The notes below the pieces were generated by a model. It did no database searches. It worked only from the letters and a program-made list of their open reading frames with translations, and was not told the DNA's origin. A stretch of 64,000 nucleotides of DNA from Chryseobacterium echinoideorum (GTDB lineage Bacteria; Bacteroidota; Bacteroidia; Flavobacteriales; Weeksellaceae), in the NCBI RefSeq assembly GCF_007474535.1, contig NZ_VKNW01000001.1, positions 248,001 through 312,000 of the forward strand, read 5' to 3'. Position 1 is the stretch's first letter; the number at the start of each line of letters is the position of its first letter. The position numbers were made by a program, and so were the translations under genes. Positions 45,601 through 53,571 of this stretch are shown in pieces.

Positions 45601-46578
45601 TCGTAATTCATAGATAGAATAATTGTTTTTTTCTTTTAGATCATATCCCGTTTGCCACGCCAAGGTAGATTTTCCTTGCCCGCTTGAAGATCTAACTACA
45701 GTAACATCTGATTCAAATACGCTATCATAAACTTTTTTTTGCCAAATCTTTCTTTTTACGGGTAATCCTAATTTGATATGAGCGGGTCTTGCTGCTTTTC
45801 CATCATAAAAATCTTCTGTATTATGACTTTCAGTAATATCATATGAAACTTTGATGATCCAATTATTTAATATAGCATTATTAACAGGTGCTTTAGAGTA
45901 AGAGTCTTTTATATCCTGAAATAGGGCAATAATATCAGTATTAGTTACTGTAATTCTATTTTTTGACCAAATAAAGACATTATAAAATAATGATCTTAAA
46001 AATTGAAGTTCTGTTCCTTTGTTTATTCCCCAGTCCTTAAATAATGAAATCAGAATATCATTGAACAATTCTGTCGATGTTTTATATTCAAATGAGATAT
46101 TTGATAATAGATCATTATAGTTTATGTTGTATTTTAATGTGGTGAATTTTGTCTGCCAGAAATCAGATAAATCCTTTTTATGCATTAAAGAGTGAAGGTT
46201 TCCTTTAGCAATTTCCATATTATACACTAACTTAAATTTGCTGTTAGGACTAATTTCAAAAGTTTCAGCGAAATTTTGTAATACTCCTAAATCCCAAAAA
46301 CTTCCGGCATCCATTTTATTTACAGATGATTTAACTTGAGTATATAGTTGACCATTAAGGATATTTTGAGAGGTATTTAAGTCAACATCCTCAATACCCT
46401 CCATTGTTATTGATTTTTCGGAACTTCCTTTGAGTTCGTTAAGTATTAAATAAGATGCATATAATATTTGATAGTAGATACCTCTAAAATTTACTGAACC
46501 TCCAATTCTTTTTTTTAGTAAGTTTTCTAATTCTTCGGTAAACTTATTTAAAGTAGGTGCTTTTTGTGCAGTGTTCAT
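42700..46578 (-). CDS. DUF4297-like nuclease fused to P-loop NTPase, large defence-like protein
   Basis: 1292 residues, no signal. The N-terminus has FRGIYYQILY (31-40), IEDVDL (62-67) and QVKSS (81-85), the DUF4297-like dsDNA-nuclease pattern. A P-loop ATPase follows with Walker A SSSGQGKST (Lys303), Walker B LLIIDGLN (Asp356) and a downstream LLTTRQEDW. The remaining 850 residues are unrecognised. This fits a STAND-type sensor-effector. It is transcribed toward the Mrr-STAND operon but is separated from it by 390 bp, so it is probably a separate system. Its start lies 107 bp from a truncated SDR gene that marks the island edge. Confidence 0.75.
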   Translation of the reverse strand: MNTAQKAPTLNKFTEELENLLKKRIGGSVNFRGIYYQILYASYLILNELKGSSEKSITMEGIEDVDLNTSQNILNGQLYTQVKSSVNKMDAGSFWDLGVLQNFAETFEISPNSKFKLVYNMEIAKGNLHSLMHKKDLSDFWQTKFTTLKYNINYNDLLSNISFEYKTSTELFNDILISLFKDWGINKGTELQFLRSLFYNVFIWSKNRITVTNTDIIALFQDIKDSYSKAPVNNAILNNWIIKVSYDITESHNTEDFYDGKAARPAHIKLGLPVKRKIWQKKVYDSVFESDVTVVRSSSGQGKSTLAWQTGYDLKEKNNYSIYELRSCKDYNEANSIAEFLESRILIGEKPLLIIDGLNTLVESWFEIVSTTSDFPVKYLLTTRQEDWFRFGADISRINLTTVDISLSMAEAREMFEELKRKKKIHPDIQKWQPVWEQIHPKGLLIEYTYLLTRGQMIEERLSAQINYLANSGAKLEILRMISLADCLNIKLKTTKLLSYVKTEIGFEQDKGELLNELEKEYFLNFDSHFVEGLHPVRSQHLKDLLHKNISVEESLKNLFKIITDDYKQDFFNNIPFLLDQNYKNEFYETLAEIVSEDSLENIVVAVDGIMHAEPHRYLNENRLEFDEAYNIGGIELFSVTSTPFSELNTLEEMSNILGEQGANFKRLSDLKKRLPKYQFENSDVVIFTNALKLNLQKRSSAIISYKGLGFLVKWFSHLKIVFNIPSINNNNISIDELIKMDFSEAKELMSFLQLTDPVEYNDFIIKNKETLFSYLKVNTNSIIIEDSGNKINIKYLLFDQDSKHANNLSVSRIEDIFEFFPFYEEYCTEGIMFPFPSEEMTTTVRDDARKRMTPASIGNSFDIHLNQIWYNEIQKMYLDSSAYSWQERIINIRKLALEWVKIVTRMIDGLSEGNKNKIQKNVTELQQKGELLNNTIKLKKKYPIYKKYNEKNNAVEGEKEIGSWISSLTNINSQIFNIFLPKKEQDRRLALINFKGVYFDLEALQNAFRTIENKTIAYFDSESICLEENIHYERLYASILYYLSQIPLEDKMPVPVGRKAVEEWWMKAKNAKLDDLNHSLAIIEASSDFKFVYPNGIEETDTITYLTIGVIDFNFSDTQSLESLLFSLGILRDLDYQFITIISVKDNIAVSGFRINKELINAYDNLITGAENIDINFPALPVTIEEKTLKNLPEVLLPEKSVNGDLGKKFEILITLWKLSEFKRHLNENSSIEMKWLKGLNLESEIRNSLNSLNVSSKSFTKFIGKGLESNYTYHVEDISQELQQQIISHI

Positions 46579-46685
46579 AATGAGTATTAGTTAGGGGTAA
46601 TTTGAGATAGTATCTACACAAAAATAAATCAATTTTATATGAAATTTTTATGGAAATCCGTAATTGAAATCAAATTGAGTTGATT

Positions 46686-47141
46686 CTATAAATATATTCC
46701 CATTTTACCTGCTATGGAAGCTGTATTGATTATTGCTCCGCTTTTTTGGGGCTTCATTACCTCCAGAACAGCCTTGGTACAAATAAATACACCTTTTGCA
46801 TTTACAGAAAGAACCCTGTCCCATTCCTGCTCGTCTATCTCTTCTATACTGCCAATACCAACAACTCCTGCATTATTTACTGCTATATCTAAAGTTCCAA
46901 AGAAAGCTACAGTTTCACTCACAGCACCTCTTACAGACTGAGAATCTGTTACATCAACAGCTAAAGCCAATGCTTTACTCCCGAGCGCTTGAACTTCTTC
47001 AACTAAGGAATCTACGTATTCTTTTTTAACATCTACCAATGCAATATTTGCTCCTTTTTTTGCAAATGCCAACGCTATAGCTTTCCCTATTCCACCACCT
47101 GCGCCTGTTATAAATATTGTTTTGTTACTGAATTTTCCCAT
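46686..47141 (-). pseudogene. Short-chain dehydrogenase, truncated after 151 residues
   Basis: The N-terminal Rossmann part is normal: TGAGGGIGKAIA for NAD(P), NNAGVVG, and INTASIAGKMG at strand five. The catalytic Y-x3-K region and the last 100 residues are missing; the frame leaves the family pattern after GKMGI and stops at 46686. SDR proteins are about 250 residues, so this cannot be active. The break at about 46694-46700 lies next to the defence-like gene and is probably the island junction. I do not find the missing half in the window. Confidence 0.8.
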
Positions 47142-47264
47142 TTTATTTAATTTGTTAAAGTTAATTATTTATACATTAAATTTACGCCAAATCTATGAAA
47201 GGCGACTTGTATAATCATGCTAAAAAGATGTATAAAAAAAATATTTTTTTGAATATAAAGATCA

Positions 47265-48203
47265 CTAAGCTATCAATAAGTCTATAATAATATTCCAAAA
47301 GGCAGTGGTGATAAATCCGACGAGAATACTGATGCCAATAATAAGGTTGATCAGTCTGGAATTTAGCCTGAACTGCTCAGCAATAATGCTGGATGTTATT
47401 AAAGTCGGCATAGCTGCTTCAAAAATACTTATACGAGCTACATCACCTTTAATACCTATCAATAATGCTATAATTAAAACCAGTGCAGGAGCAATCATCA
47501 GCTTATAAAGCATGGTCATAGAAATTTGAGAAAACTGCTGTTTCCACCCTTTGAATTTAAGTTGCAAACCAACGGAAAACAGTGCTAACGGACCAACAGT
47601 TGCCGCAAGCTTTTCGAAGAAAGGTTCCGCTATGCTCAGGTCTATTACCCTGGAGAGCAAAATTGCACTGACACAGCCTATAAATGGAGGAAAGGTGAGT
47701 AGTCTTTTTACCAGAACTGAGGCCTTGATACCTTCTGTATCAGTACGATTTCCCTTGATGGCGCATATAATTCCTGCTGTTGACAAAAGGACGAACATCA
47801 CCTGGTCGCAAATGATCGCTATGCTTAAATCCTGCTCACCAAAATAGGCCATAATGAGAGGAAATCCGATAAAGGAGGTATTGCTATATCCGCTTGCCAA
47901 TTCCAGCGTGCTGCGGGAGCGCTGACTGTAATTTTTATAATGCGAATATAGCTTTACAAAACACCAGCTTCCAAACCATACAATTACTGGCGAAATTGCA
48001 GGAAACAGCATTTCACTACTCCATTCAATCTTGGGAATATATTTAAAGGATACTGCCGGAAGTGCAAGATATAAGATCCAGGTATTTATTCCTTTATGTG
48101 CATCCTGAGGAATAAGCTTGAAATATCGAAAAATCATTCCCGTAGTTATACAAAAAGCTATCATTACAAAATTGACCATCTTAAAATTTTTATTTTCTGA
48201 CAC
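47265..48203 (-). CDS. AEC-family (auxin efflux carrier-like) transporter
   Basis: 312 residues with about ten hydrophobic segments in two five-helix halves. ASGYSNTSFIGFPLIMAYFG and the late EAAMPTLITSSIIAEQF are family landmarks. Substrates are usually organic acids such as malate. It is divergent from the FUSC-AraC pair; the 18-bp palindrome at 48217 lies between them. Confidence 0.88.
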   Translation of the reverse strand: MSENKNFKMVNFVMIAFCITTGMIFRYFKLIPQDAHKGINTWILYLALPAVSFKYIPKIEWSSEMLFPAISPVIVWFGSWCFVKLYSHYKNYSQRSRSTLELASGYSNTSFIGFPLIMAYFGEQDLSIAIICDQVMFVLLSTAGIICAIKGNRTDTEGIKASVLVKRLLTFPPFIGCVSAILLSRVIDLSIAEPFFEKLAATVGPLALFSVGLQLKFKGWKQQFSQISMTMLYKLMIAPALVLIIALLIGIKGDVARISIFEAAMPTLITSSIIAEQFRLNSRLINLIIGISILVGFITTAFWNIIIDLLIA

Positions 48204-48216
48204 AAAATTACTATAG

Positions 48217-48234
48217 ATGTAATGCGCATTACAT
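48217..48234. promoter_or_regulatory. Perfect 18-bp palindrome between divergent AEC and FUSC genes
   Basis: ATGTAATGCGCATTACAT is a perfect inverted repeat 14 bp upstream of the AEC start codon. A TATATTTG -7 box for the plus-strand FUSC operon follows at 48257-48264, which puts the palindrome at about -45 for that promoter. It is the likely operator for a dimeric regulator controlling both directions. Confidence 0.65.
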
Positions 48235-48256
48235 GTATAAAGACAATATTGATTTG

Positions 48257-48264
48257 TATATTTG
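48257..48264 (+). promoter_or_regulatory. -7 box of the FUSC-AraC operon
   Basis: TATATTTG matches TAnnTTTG. It overlaps the TTG at 48262, so that codon cannot be the FUSC start and the ATG at 48292 is preferred. Confidence 0.55.
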
Positions 48265-48291
48265 CAGCATCTTATCGTACTAAATTCTGTT

Positions 48292-48822
48292 ATGAGTCCA
48301 AAGAATCTTAAATATTATCCTGACACGAGTATTGTCATAAAAGCCGGGTTACTAACAATAGTAATTTTCATCTCTTATTTTTTGGGGCTAGGCATCAATA
48401 AGATATTGAGGTTTTCAAATGATTATTTAAGTGGATTATGGTGTGCCGTATCCGCAATCGTTGTATTTGACGATCTTCCCAAAAATGCCAAGAGCTTAAT
48501 AAAAGACCGACTGCTGGGTACATTTATCGGAGCTCTTTTAACCACTGTTATTATCTATTTTACCAATAATCTTTTTTTGTCCCTCGGTATTTCGGTATTT
48601 TTCACCTGCATTCTTATTTCGGTATTTAAATGGACGGGCGCTTTAAAAATTGGATGTATAACTGTTATTATTGTGGGACTTAGCACTCATAATAAAGCTT
48701 TTGATATTGTCTGGCAGTTTGGACTGATGCGTTTTTTAGAATCTGTTGCCGGAGGAGCTATATCTCTTATTGCTACCATTATTATTGAAAAGATAAAAAA
48801 GAGAAATATTGAGCATACTTAA
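48292..48822 (+). CDS. Short FUSC/ArAE-family membrane protein
   Basis: 176 residues from ATG 48292 (MSPKNLKYYPDTS), with about five membrane helices. The core (LWCAVSAIVVFDDLPKNA, RLLGTFIGALLTTVI, ESVAGGAISLIATII) is the half-unit FUSC/aromatic-acid exporter pattern. It probably exports organic acids or related compounds. It is followed 17 bp later by the AraC regulator. Confidence 0.8.
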   Translation: MSPKNLKYYPDTSIVIKAGLLTIVIFISYFLGLGINKILRFSNDYLSGLWCAVSAIVVFDDLPKNAKSLIKDRLLGTFIGALLTTVIIYFTNNLFLSLGISVFFTCILISVFKWTGALKIGCITVIIVGLSTHNKAFDIVWQFGLMRFLESVAGGAISLIATIIIEKIKKRNIEHT

Positions 48823-48839
48823 ATTCAGTACTTAAGCAT

Positions 48840-49685
48840 ATGGCAAAATTTAAGCAATTCAACGCTTTGGAAATTCTGGACTTTGAAGAAAATGATTTTC
48901 ACCTGCCCTCACACGGTCAAAATTATTACGAACTTGTATATATTTATTCCGGGATGGGTTTACATCATATAAATCACACACAGCTTTCTTATACAGCGGG
49001 AGATATCTTTGTTATTTCACCCGAAGACGAGCATAATTTCATAATGGAGGAGAAAACCCGGATAATATGTGTTAAGTTTACAGATGATTATTTTAGCAGT
49101 AAGGATCATTGGAAGCTGCAGGACTATATGACCAACAGCCCTGAAAGCATTATGAGTAATAAAATCCTGAAAGAAGTAAAATTGAATTTTGCTCTTGAGG
49201 CAAAAACAATACTTTTACATACAATAGAAAATATACTGATTTATAATAATACCGTAAAAAACATATCAACCTCCCCAATAGTTTTTTATCAGATATTATC
49301 TTTATTCGGTATTATAAAGGAGACAATGATCAATATGTCTATCAATTGCAGCGATCATTTACTTGAAAAAGAACAATTAATATCTTATATTCATCAGCAT
49401 ATCTATGAACCGGATATGATAAAAATAAAATGTATCGCATTGCATTTTAATATTGCCACCACATACTTTAGTGCTTATTTTAAAAGAAATTTTCAGATAG
49501 GATATCGAAAATATATAAATCAATACAAAATATCACTGATAGAGAAGAGATTAGAGTCGGGGCAATTTACATTAAAACAAATCGCCGATGAATTTGGCTT
49601 TATTGATGAAAGCCATTTTTCACATTTTTATAAGAATAACAAAGGAGTTAGCCCATCATATTATGGTTCACTGAAACGTGCTTGA
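48840..49685 (+). CDS. AraC-family transcriptional regulator
   Basis: 281 residues: an N-terminal cupin-like sensor (YYELVYIYSGMGLHHINH, GDIFVISPEDEHNF) and a C-terminal double helix-turn-helix (TYFSAYFKRNFQIGYRKY, LKQIADEFGFIDESHFSHFY). It is second in the FUSC operon and probably controls the efflux genes. AraC proteins usually bind direct repeats, so the 18-bp palindrome may belong to another factor. Confidence 0.9.
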   Translation: MAKFKQFNALEILDFEENDFHLPSHGQNYYELVYIYSGMGLHHINHTQLSYTAGDIFVISPEDEHNFIMEEKTRIICVKFTDDYFSSKDHWKLQDYMTNSPESIMSNKILKEVKLNFALEAKTILLHTIENILIYNNTVKNISTSPIVFYQILSLFGIIKETMINMSINCSDHLLEKEQLISYIHQHIYEPDMIKIKCIALHFNIATTYFSAYFKRNFQIGYRKYINQYKISLIEKRLESGQFTLKQIADEFGFIDESHFSHFYKNNKGVSPSYYGSLKRA

Positions 49686-49782
49686 TTTTTTGAATTAATC
49701 CATAAATCTAGTCAACAAATCATTAAATCAAGCTAAATGTGTTAAACTTATCAAAACTATGTAAAGAGTTATTATATGTTAA

Positions 49783-51414
49783 TTAATTATCAATGATATT
49801 CTTTAATTGACTACGAAGCCTTGATTCATCAAGATCCATTTCCTTTTCCAGCTTTCGGATATTTTCTGATACATAAGAACCTTCTCTGTATAATTTCAGC
49901 AATATTTTGCGCTTAAACTCTGTCACCATAAGCTGGACATGAATAACCTGTTCAAGGAATGATAGGTCTTCCATCCCATTTTGAGAGCTATGTCTCTCTT
50001 CACGAAAATCCCTGCCCGTCAACCAGGCAATTCTCAGTTCGTAAAGTTTTCTAACCTCATTAATACTATCCCCATCTTCTTTTCCATTTTTAAAAGTATC
50101 ATTAATAAAATCTAAAGCACTGCTGTTAATTAATAAACGTAATTTTTTTTCTTCTTCTACATTATCTGTCTCAGAGCTTATTTTCAATACTTTGATCAAA
50201 AGAGGGAGAGTAAGTCCCTGCCCTACCAATGTGACAACAATTACCACAAAAGTGATAAAAAGAATCACCTTCCGTTGATGCATTGGTGTACCATCATCAA
50301 GGGTTAGTGGAAGAGCCATTGCAGTTGCTAATGAAAGTACTCCTCTCATTCCAGACCAAGAGATCACAAGTATATTTTTCCAGTCAAAATTCTTTCTTTG
50401 CTCTTTATCTAATTTGGTCTCTAGCAGTGATGGAAACCACATCGCAGGTATTACAAATACAAACCGGGCAACAATTGTGACAAGGCTGATAATTAAACCA
50501 TACTGAATTAAAGAGGAAGTACTATATCCTTCCGTAGTATCCATTAATTCAGATAATTGCAAGCCGATAAGAATAAAAATAATACCGTTGAGCAAAAAAA
50601 CAATCATTTCCCATATAGAATTAGATTGCGTACGTCCTTGGTAAGACAATACTTCTGAAGATTTCCAAGAGGTAACCAATCCTGTCGTAACCACAGCAAG
50701 CACTCCGGAGACCTGAAAATTTTCTGCAATAGGATATGAAACAAAAGGAATAAGCAGGAGAAGTGAACTTTCAACAATTGAGTTGTTGTGTATTCTTTTT
50801 AAAATAATACAAAGTAGATAGCCTAATACGAAACCAATTGCAACACCACCGGATACAACCAATAAAAACTGAAGTCCAGCTTTCCAGAATACAAATCCGG
50901 TACTTACTGCGGCAGCTAAAGCGTACCTGTAAGCAATAAGCGCGGAAGCATCATTCACAAGACTTTCGCCTTCCAGAATAGTAATAATACGTTTATTAAG
51001 CCCAACTCCCTTAATAATACTGGTGGCAGAAACAGCATCAGGTGGAGAAACTATTGCTCCTAAGATAAATGCTACTGGCCAGCTCATTCCCGGAATAAAG
51101 TAATGTGCAATCACAGCAACGGATATTGTTGTAAATAAGACAAGCCCCACAGCAAGTCTGGATATTGGTCTTATTGACCTTTTAAAATCTTTCCAGGAAC
51201 TATTCCATGCAGCCCGAAATAATAAAGGAGGTAAAAAAAGGAGAAATACCATCTCAGGTTGCAATTCAATATGTGGAAGACCCGGGATAAAACCTAGCAG
51301 CAAACCTATAAAAACAAGCAAGATCGGATAGGGAATTTTTTTTATCTTGCCGGATATTGCCGAAATACAGATTAATGTGGTAACTATAAAAATTACAGGT
51401 TTTAAATCTATCAT
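49783..51414 (-). CDS. CPA1-family Na+/H+ antiporter
   Basis: 543 residues: about twelve membrane helices to residue 410 with the ion-site region FILGAIVSPPDAVSATSI and EGESLVNDASALIAYRYA, then a 130-residue cytoplasmic tail. It exchanges Na+ or K+ for H+. The CNNM gene lies 82 bp upstream on the same strand. Confidence 0.9.
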   Translation of the reverse strand: MIDLKPVIFIVTTLICISAISGKIKKIPYPILLVFIGLLLGFIPGLPHIELQPEMVFLLFLPPLLFRAAWNSSWKDFKRSIRPISRLAVGLVLFTTISVAVIAHYFIPGMSWPVAFILGAIVSPPDAVSATSIIKGVGLNKRIITILEGESLVNDASALIAYRYALAAAVSTGFVFWKAGLQFLLVVSGGVAIGFVLGYLLCIILKRIHNNSIVESSLLLLIPFVSYPIAENFQVSGVLAVVTTGLVTSWKSSEVLSYQGRTQSNSIWEMIVFLLNGIIFILIGLQLSELMDTTEGYSTSSLIQYGLIISLVTIVARFVFVIPAMWFPSLLETKLDKEQRKNFDWKNILVISWSGMRGVLSLATAMALPLTLDDGTPMHQRKVILFITFVVIVVTLVGQGLTLPLLIKVLKISSETDNVEEEKKLRLLINSSALDFINDTFKNGKEDGDSINEVRKLYELRIAWLTGRDFREERHSSQNGMEDLSFLEQVIHVQLMVTEFKRKILLKLYREGSYVSENIRKLEKEMDLDESRLRSQLKNIIDN

Positions 51415-51496
51415 AAATTAAACATTCAAAATCAGTGTTTTATCACTATTAATTAAAAAAAACCAAATAATACTTTTTAGAGAATGCAGTAAAATT

Positions 51497-52771
51497 CTAA
51501 GGCACTGGCAACAACTCTATTTTTATTTTCTTTATTGAATCAGCCTCCAATTCCATTATCGTAAAGACAACATTATAAAGCTTTAGCTGATCACCAACCT
51601 TAAATGATTGATGCAACAACCCTGAAAACAGCTCAGCAATGGTAATATATTTCATTTCATATTCTCTCATCCACTCAAGTGATAATTCTCTCCTGATTCT
51701 CTGGAGGTGTATAAAACTATTTGCGATCCATGTATTATCATTTAACTTATAAAAATATTTATGGTAGTCTTCACGTTCCGGCATATCTCCGAAAACACCT
51801 TCCATAACATCCTGCATCGTAATAATACCTAAAAATTCAGTCTGTTTTTCCATAACCAGACCAAAGTCGTGATTCTTTTCTTTAAAGGCGAGAAAAATAT
51901 CCTTAACCAATGTTTCCGGTGTAATTATAAAAGGAGAACGTATAAGGTTCTGCCATGGGATATTAATTTCCAAAAAGAAATCTTTTATTGTAAGCACACC
52001 AGTTATTTTGCCTGTTTTCTCGTCAAGTACAGGAAAATGAGAATAAGGCTTACGTTTTATAAAATCAGTCACCTTTATTCTGCTTGCACTATAAGATATT
52101 ACTTCTACAATAACAGCAGGTTTCATTATTTGCTCTGCGATAAGTTCATCATATGTAAAGATATTTTGATGCAAAACCAGCTCTTCTTCTTTGAGGATTC
52201 CCTGACGATAAGCTATACTTAGCATATTCTTTAGATCACTTTCAGTAATTTTCTGATTTTCACCTTTATGTATATTTAGAAGGTTGAGAAGAAAACGTGT
52301 ATTTAATGTTAACAATTTCACAAATGGAAATGCGATACGAGAAAACAAAACCAATGAAGGCGCTACCCACAAAGATACTTTTAAAGGACTCTGAAGTGCT
52401 ATGGATTTTGGAAGTAATTCACCAATGATAATCGTAAGATAGGTTATTAAACCTATTCCGAAACAAGTTGTTATCACACGTAACATCACAGGAGAGAGAT
52501 TAAAATGCCTGGAAACAAAAGGATCAATCATTTCAGCCACAAACTTTCCTCCGTAGATACCCTCAATGATCCCCAATAAAGTAATGCCCACCTGTACAAC
52601 ACTCAGGAATGACTCCGGATCTTTAATCAATATTTTAACCTTTTGTGCAGCAATATTCCCTGAATCAATCTCTTTTTTAAGTTCGTGTTCTTTTACGGCA
52701 ATCAGGGCAATTTCAGCTAATGAAAAATAAGCATTGAGAAATATCAGTATTAAAATGACTAAAATAATCAT
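51497..52771 (-). CDS. CNNM/CorC-family protein (DUF21, CBS pair, CorC-HlyC domain)
   Basis: 424 residues: three to four membrane helices (DUF21, residues 1-185), two CBS domains (YDELIAEQIMKPAVIVEV; FLGIITMQDVMEGVFGD), and a C-terminal CorC_HlyC domain (ISLEW-like at SLEWMREYEMKYIT). It is often annotated as hemolysin, but the family takes part in Mg2+ or other cation homeostasis. It is upstream of the CPA1 antiporter. Confidence 0.9.
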   Translation of the reverse strand: MIILVILILIFLNAYFSLAEIALIAVKEHELKKEIDSGNIAAQKVKILIKDPESFLSVVQVGITLLGIIEGIYGGKFVAEMIDPFVSRHFNLSPVMLRVITTCFGIGLITYLTIIIGELLPKSIALQSPLKVSLWVAPSLVLFSRIAFPFVKLLTLNTRFLLNLLNIHKGENQKITESDLKNMLSIAYRQGILKEEELVLHQNIFTYDELIAEQIMKPAVIVEVISYSASRIKVTDFIKRKPYSHFPVLDEKTGKITGVLTIKDFFLEINIPWQNLIRSPFIITPETLVKDIFLAFKEKNHDFGLVMEKQTEFLGIITMQDVMEGVFGDMPEREDYHKYFYKLNDNTWIANSFIHLQRIRRELSLEWMREYEMKYITIAELFSGLLHQSFKVGDQLKLYNVVFTIMELEADSIKKIKIELLPVP

Positions 52772-52879
52772 ACAGTTAAATTTGCTATAAAATTAATTTA
52801 TTGACTTATTAGATATTTTATAGTATAGTTATGTTGTAATGTAAAAATCTTGGAATGGGTTCAATTTACATCGAGAAAT

Positions 52880-53182
52880 CTATGACCTATTTAATTTCGC
52901 AGCTAAGTCAGGTGGCATATTTTCAGCATAAACACCATAAGCATCAAATAAAATTCCTTTTTTTCCCTGTTTAGAACTGATCGCGTATATGCCACCGCTA
53001 TCATCCGGCTTTGTTTCCCGTTCAAACCGATAGACTTCATCAATACTAAACTGCTCTGGATGAAGCACAAAATTTGACGAAACACGGTTTATTAGCTCAC
53101 CATCCTTTATTTCAAGATCTTCTTCATAACCTCGTTTTCTTCAATCATTGATTGCTTCGATGAGGCTTTTACAATTTTTCAT
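52880..53182 (-). pseudogene. Small PRPP-synthetase-annotated family protein broken by an in-frame TGA
   Basis: The frame from ATG 53182 reads MKNCKSLIEAIND, then TGA (53141-53143), then RKRGYEEDLEIKDG to FDAYGVYAENMPPDLAAKL. Together they make one protein of about 100 residues of a Bacteroidetes family often labelled phosphoribosylpyrophosphate synthetase, although it is far too short for that enzyme. A Leu codon (TTA or TTG) is expected at the stop. A 62-codon restart at 53068 is open. The true function of the family is unknown. Confidence 0.7.
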
Positions 53183-53571
53183 ATTTCAAATATTAATCAT
53201 TAAAAAATTATTAAGTACAGGGTTTATAGTTTTTTTTAAAAATAGACATATACATATTTTTCTTTAGGGATAATTTTTTAAGAAGAAACTAGGATGTTTC
53301 CATTGTGCAATAAATCAAATATAGTGAATTTAGACTATACTATAAATGTAATTAAAATAACATTTACTATTTTAAAAAGACAATAAAAAAAAACTGATAA
53401 ATATCTAGCAATGATTACTACAATTATCTTATATTTTTTTTAAGATCATATGTATTTTTGCCATTTCAACAATATAATTTATTGTATAATAACTTCTATG
53501 ATAAAAAACAATACTTTTGTTTTACAAAATTATTCATAGCTGTTATAATAACTTTTAATTAAACATTAATA
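53183..53571. other. Intergenic region before the DUF6377 gene
   Basis: About 390 bases of extremely AT-rich sequence. It should hold the promoter of the DUF6377 regulator, but I find no confident -7 box or repeat. Confidence 0.35.

Noticed and set aside
6265-53182. Stop-codon reassignment as the cause of in-frame stops
   Set aside because: TAA, TAG and TGA are each involved once, and all three end other genes normally throughout the window.
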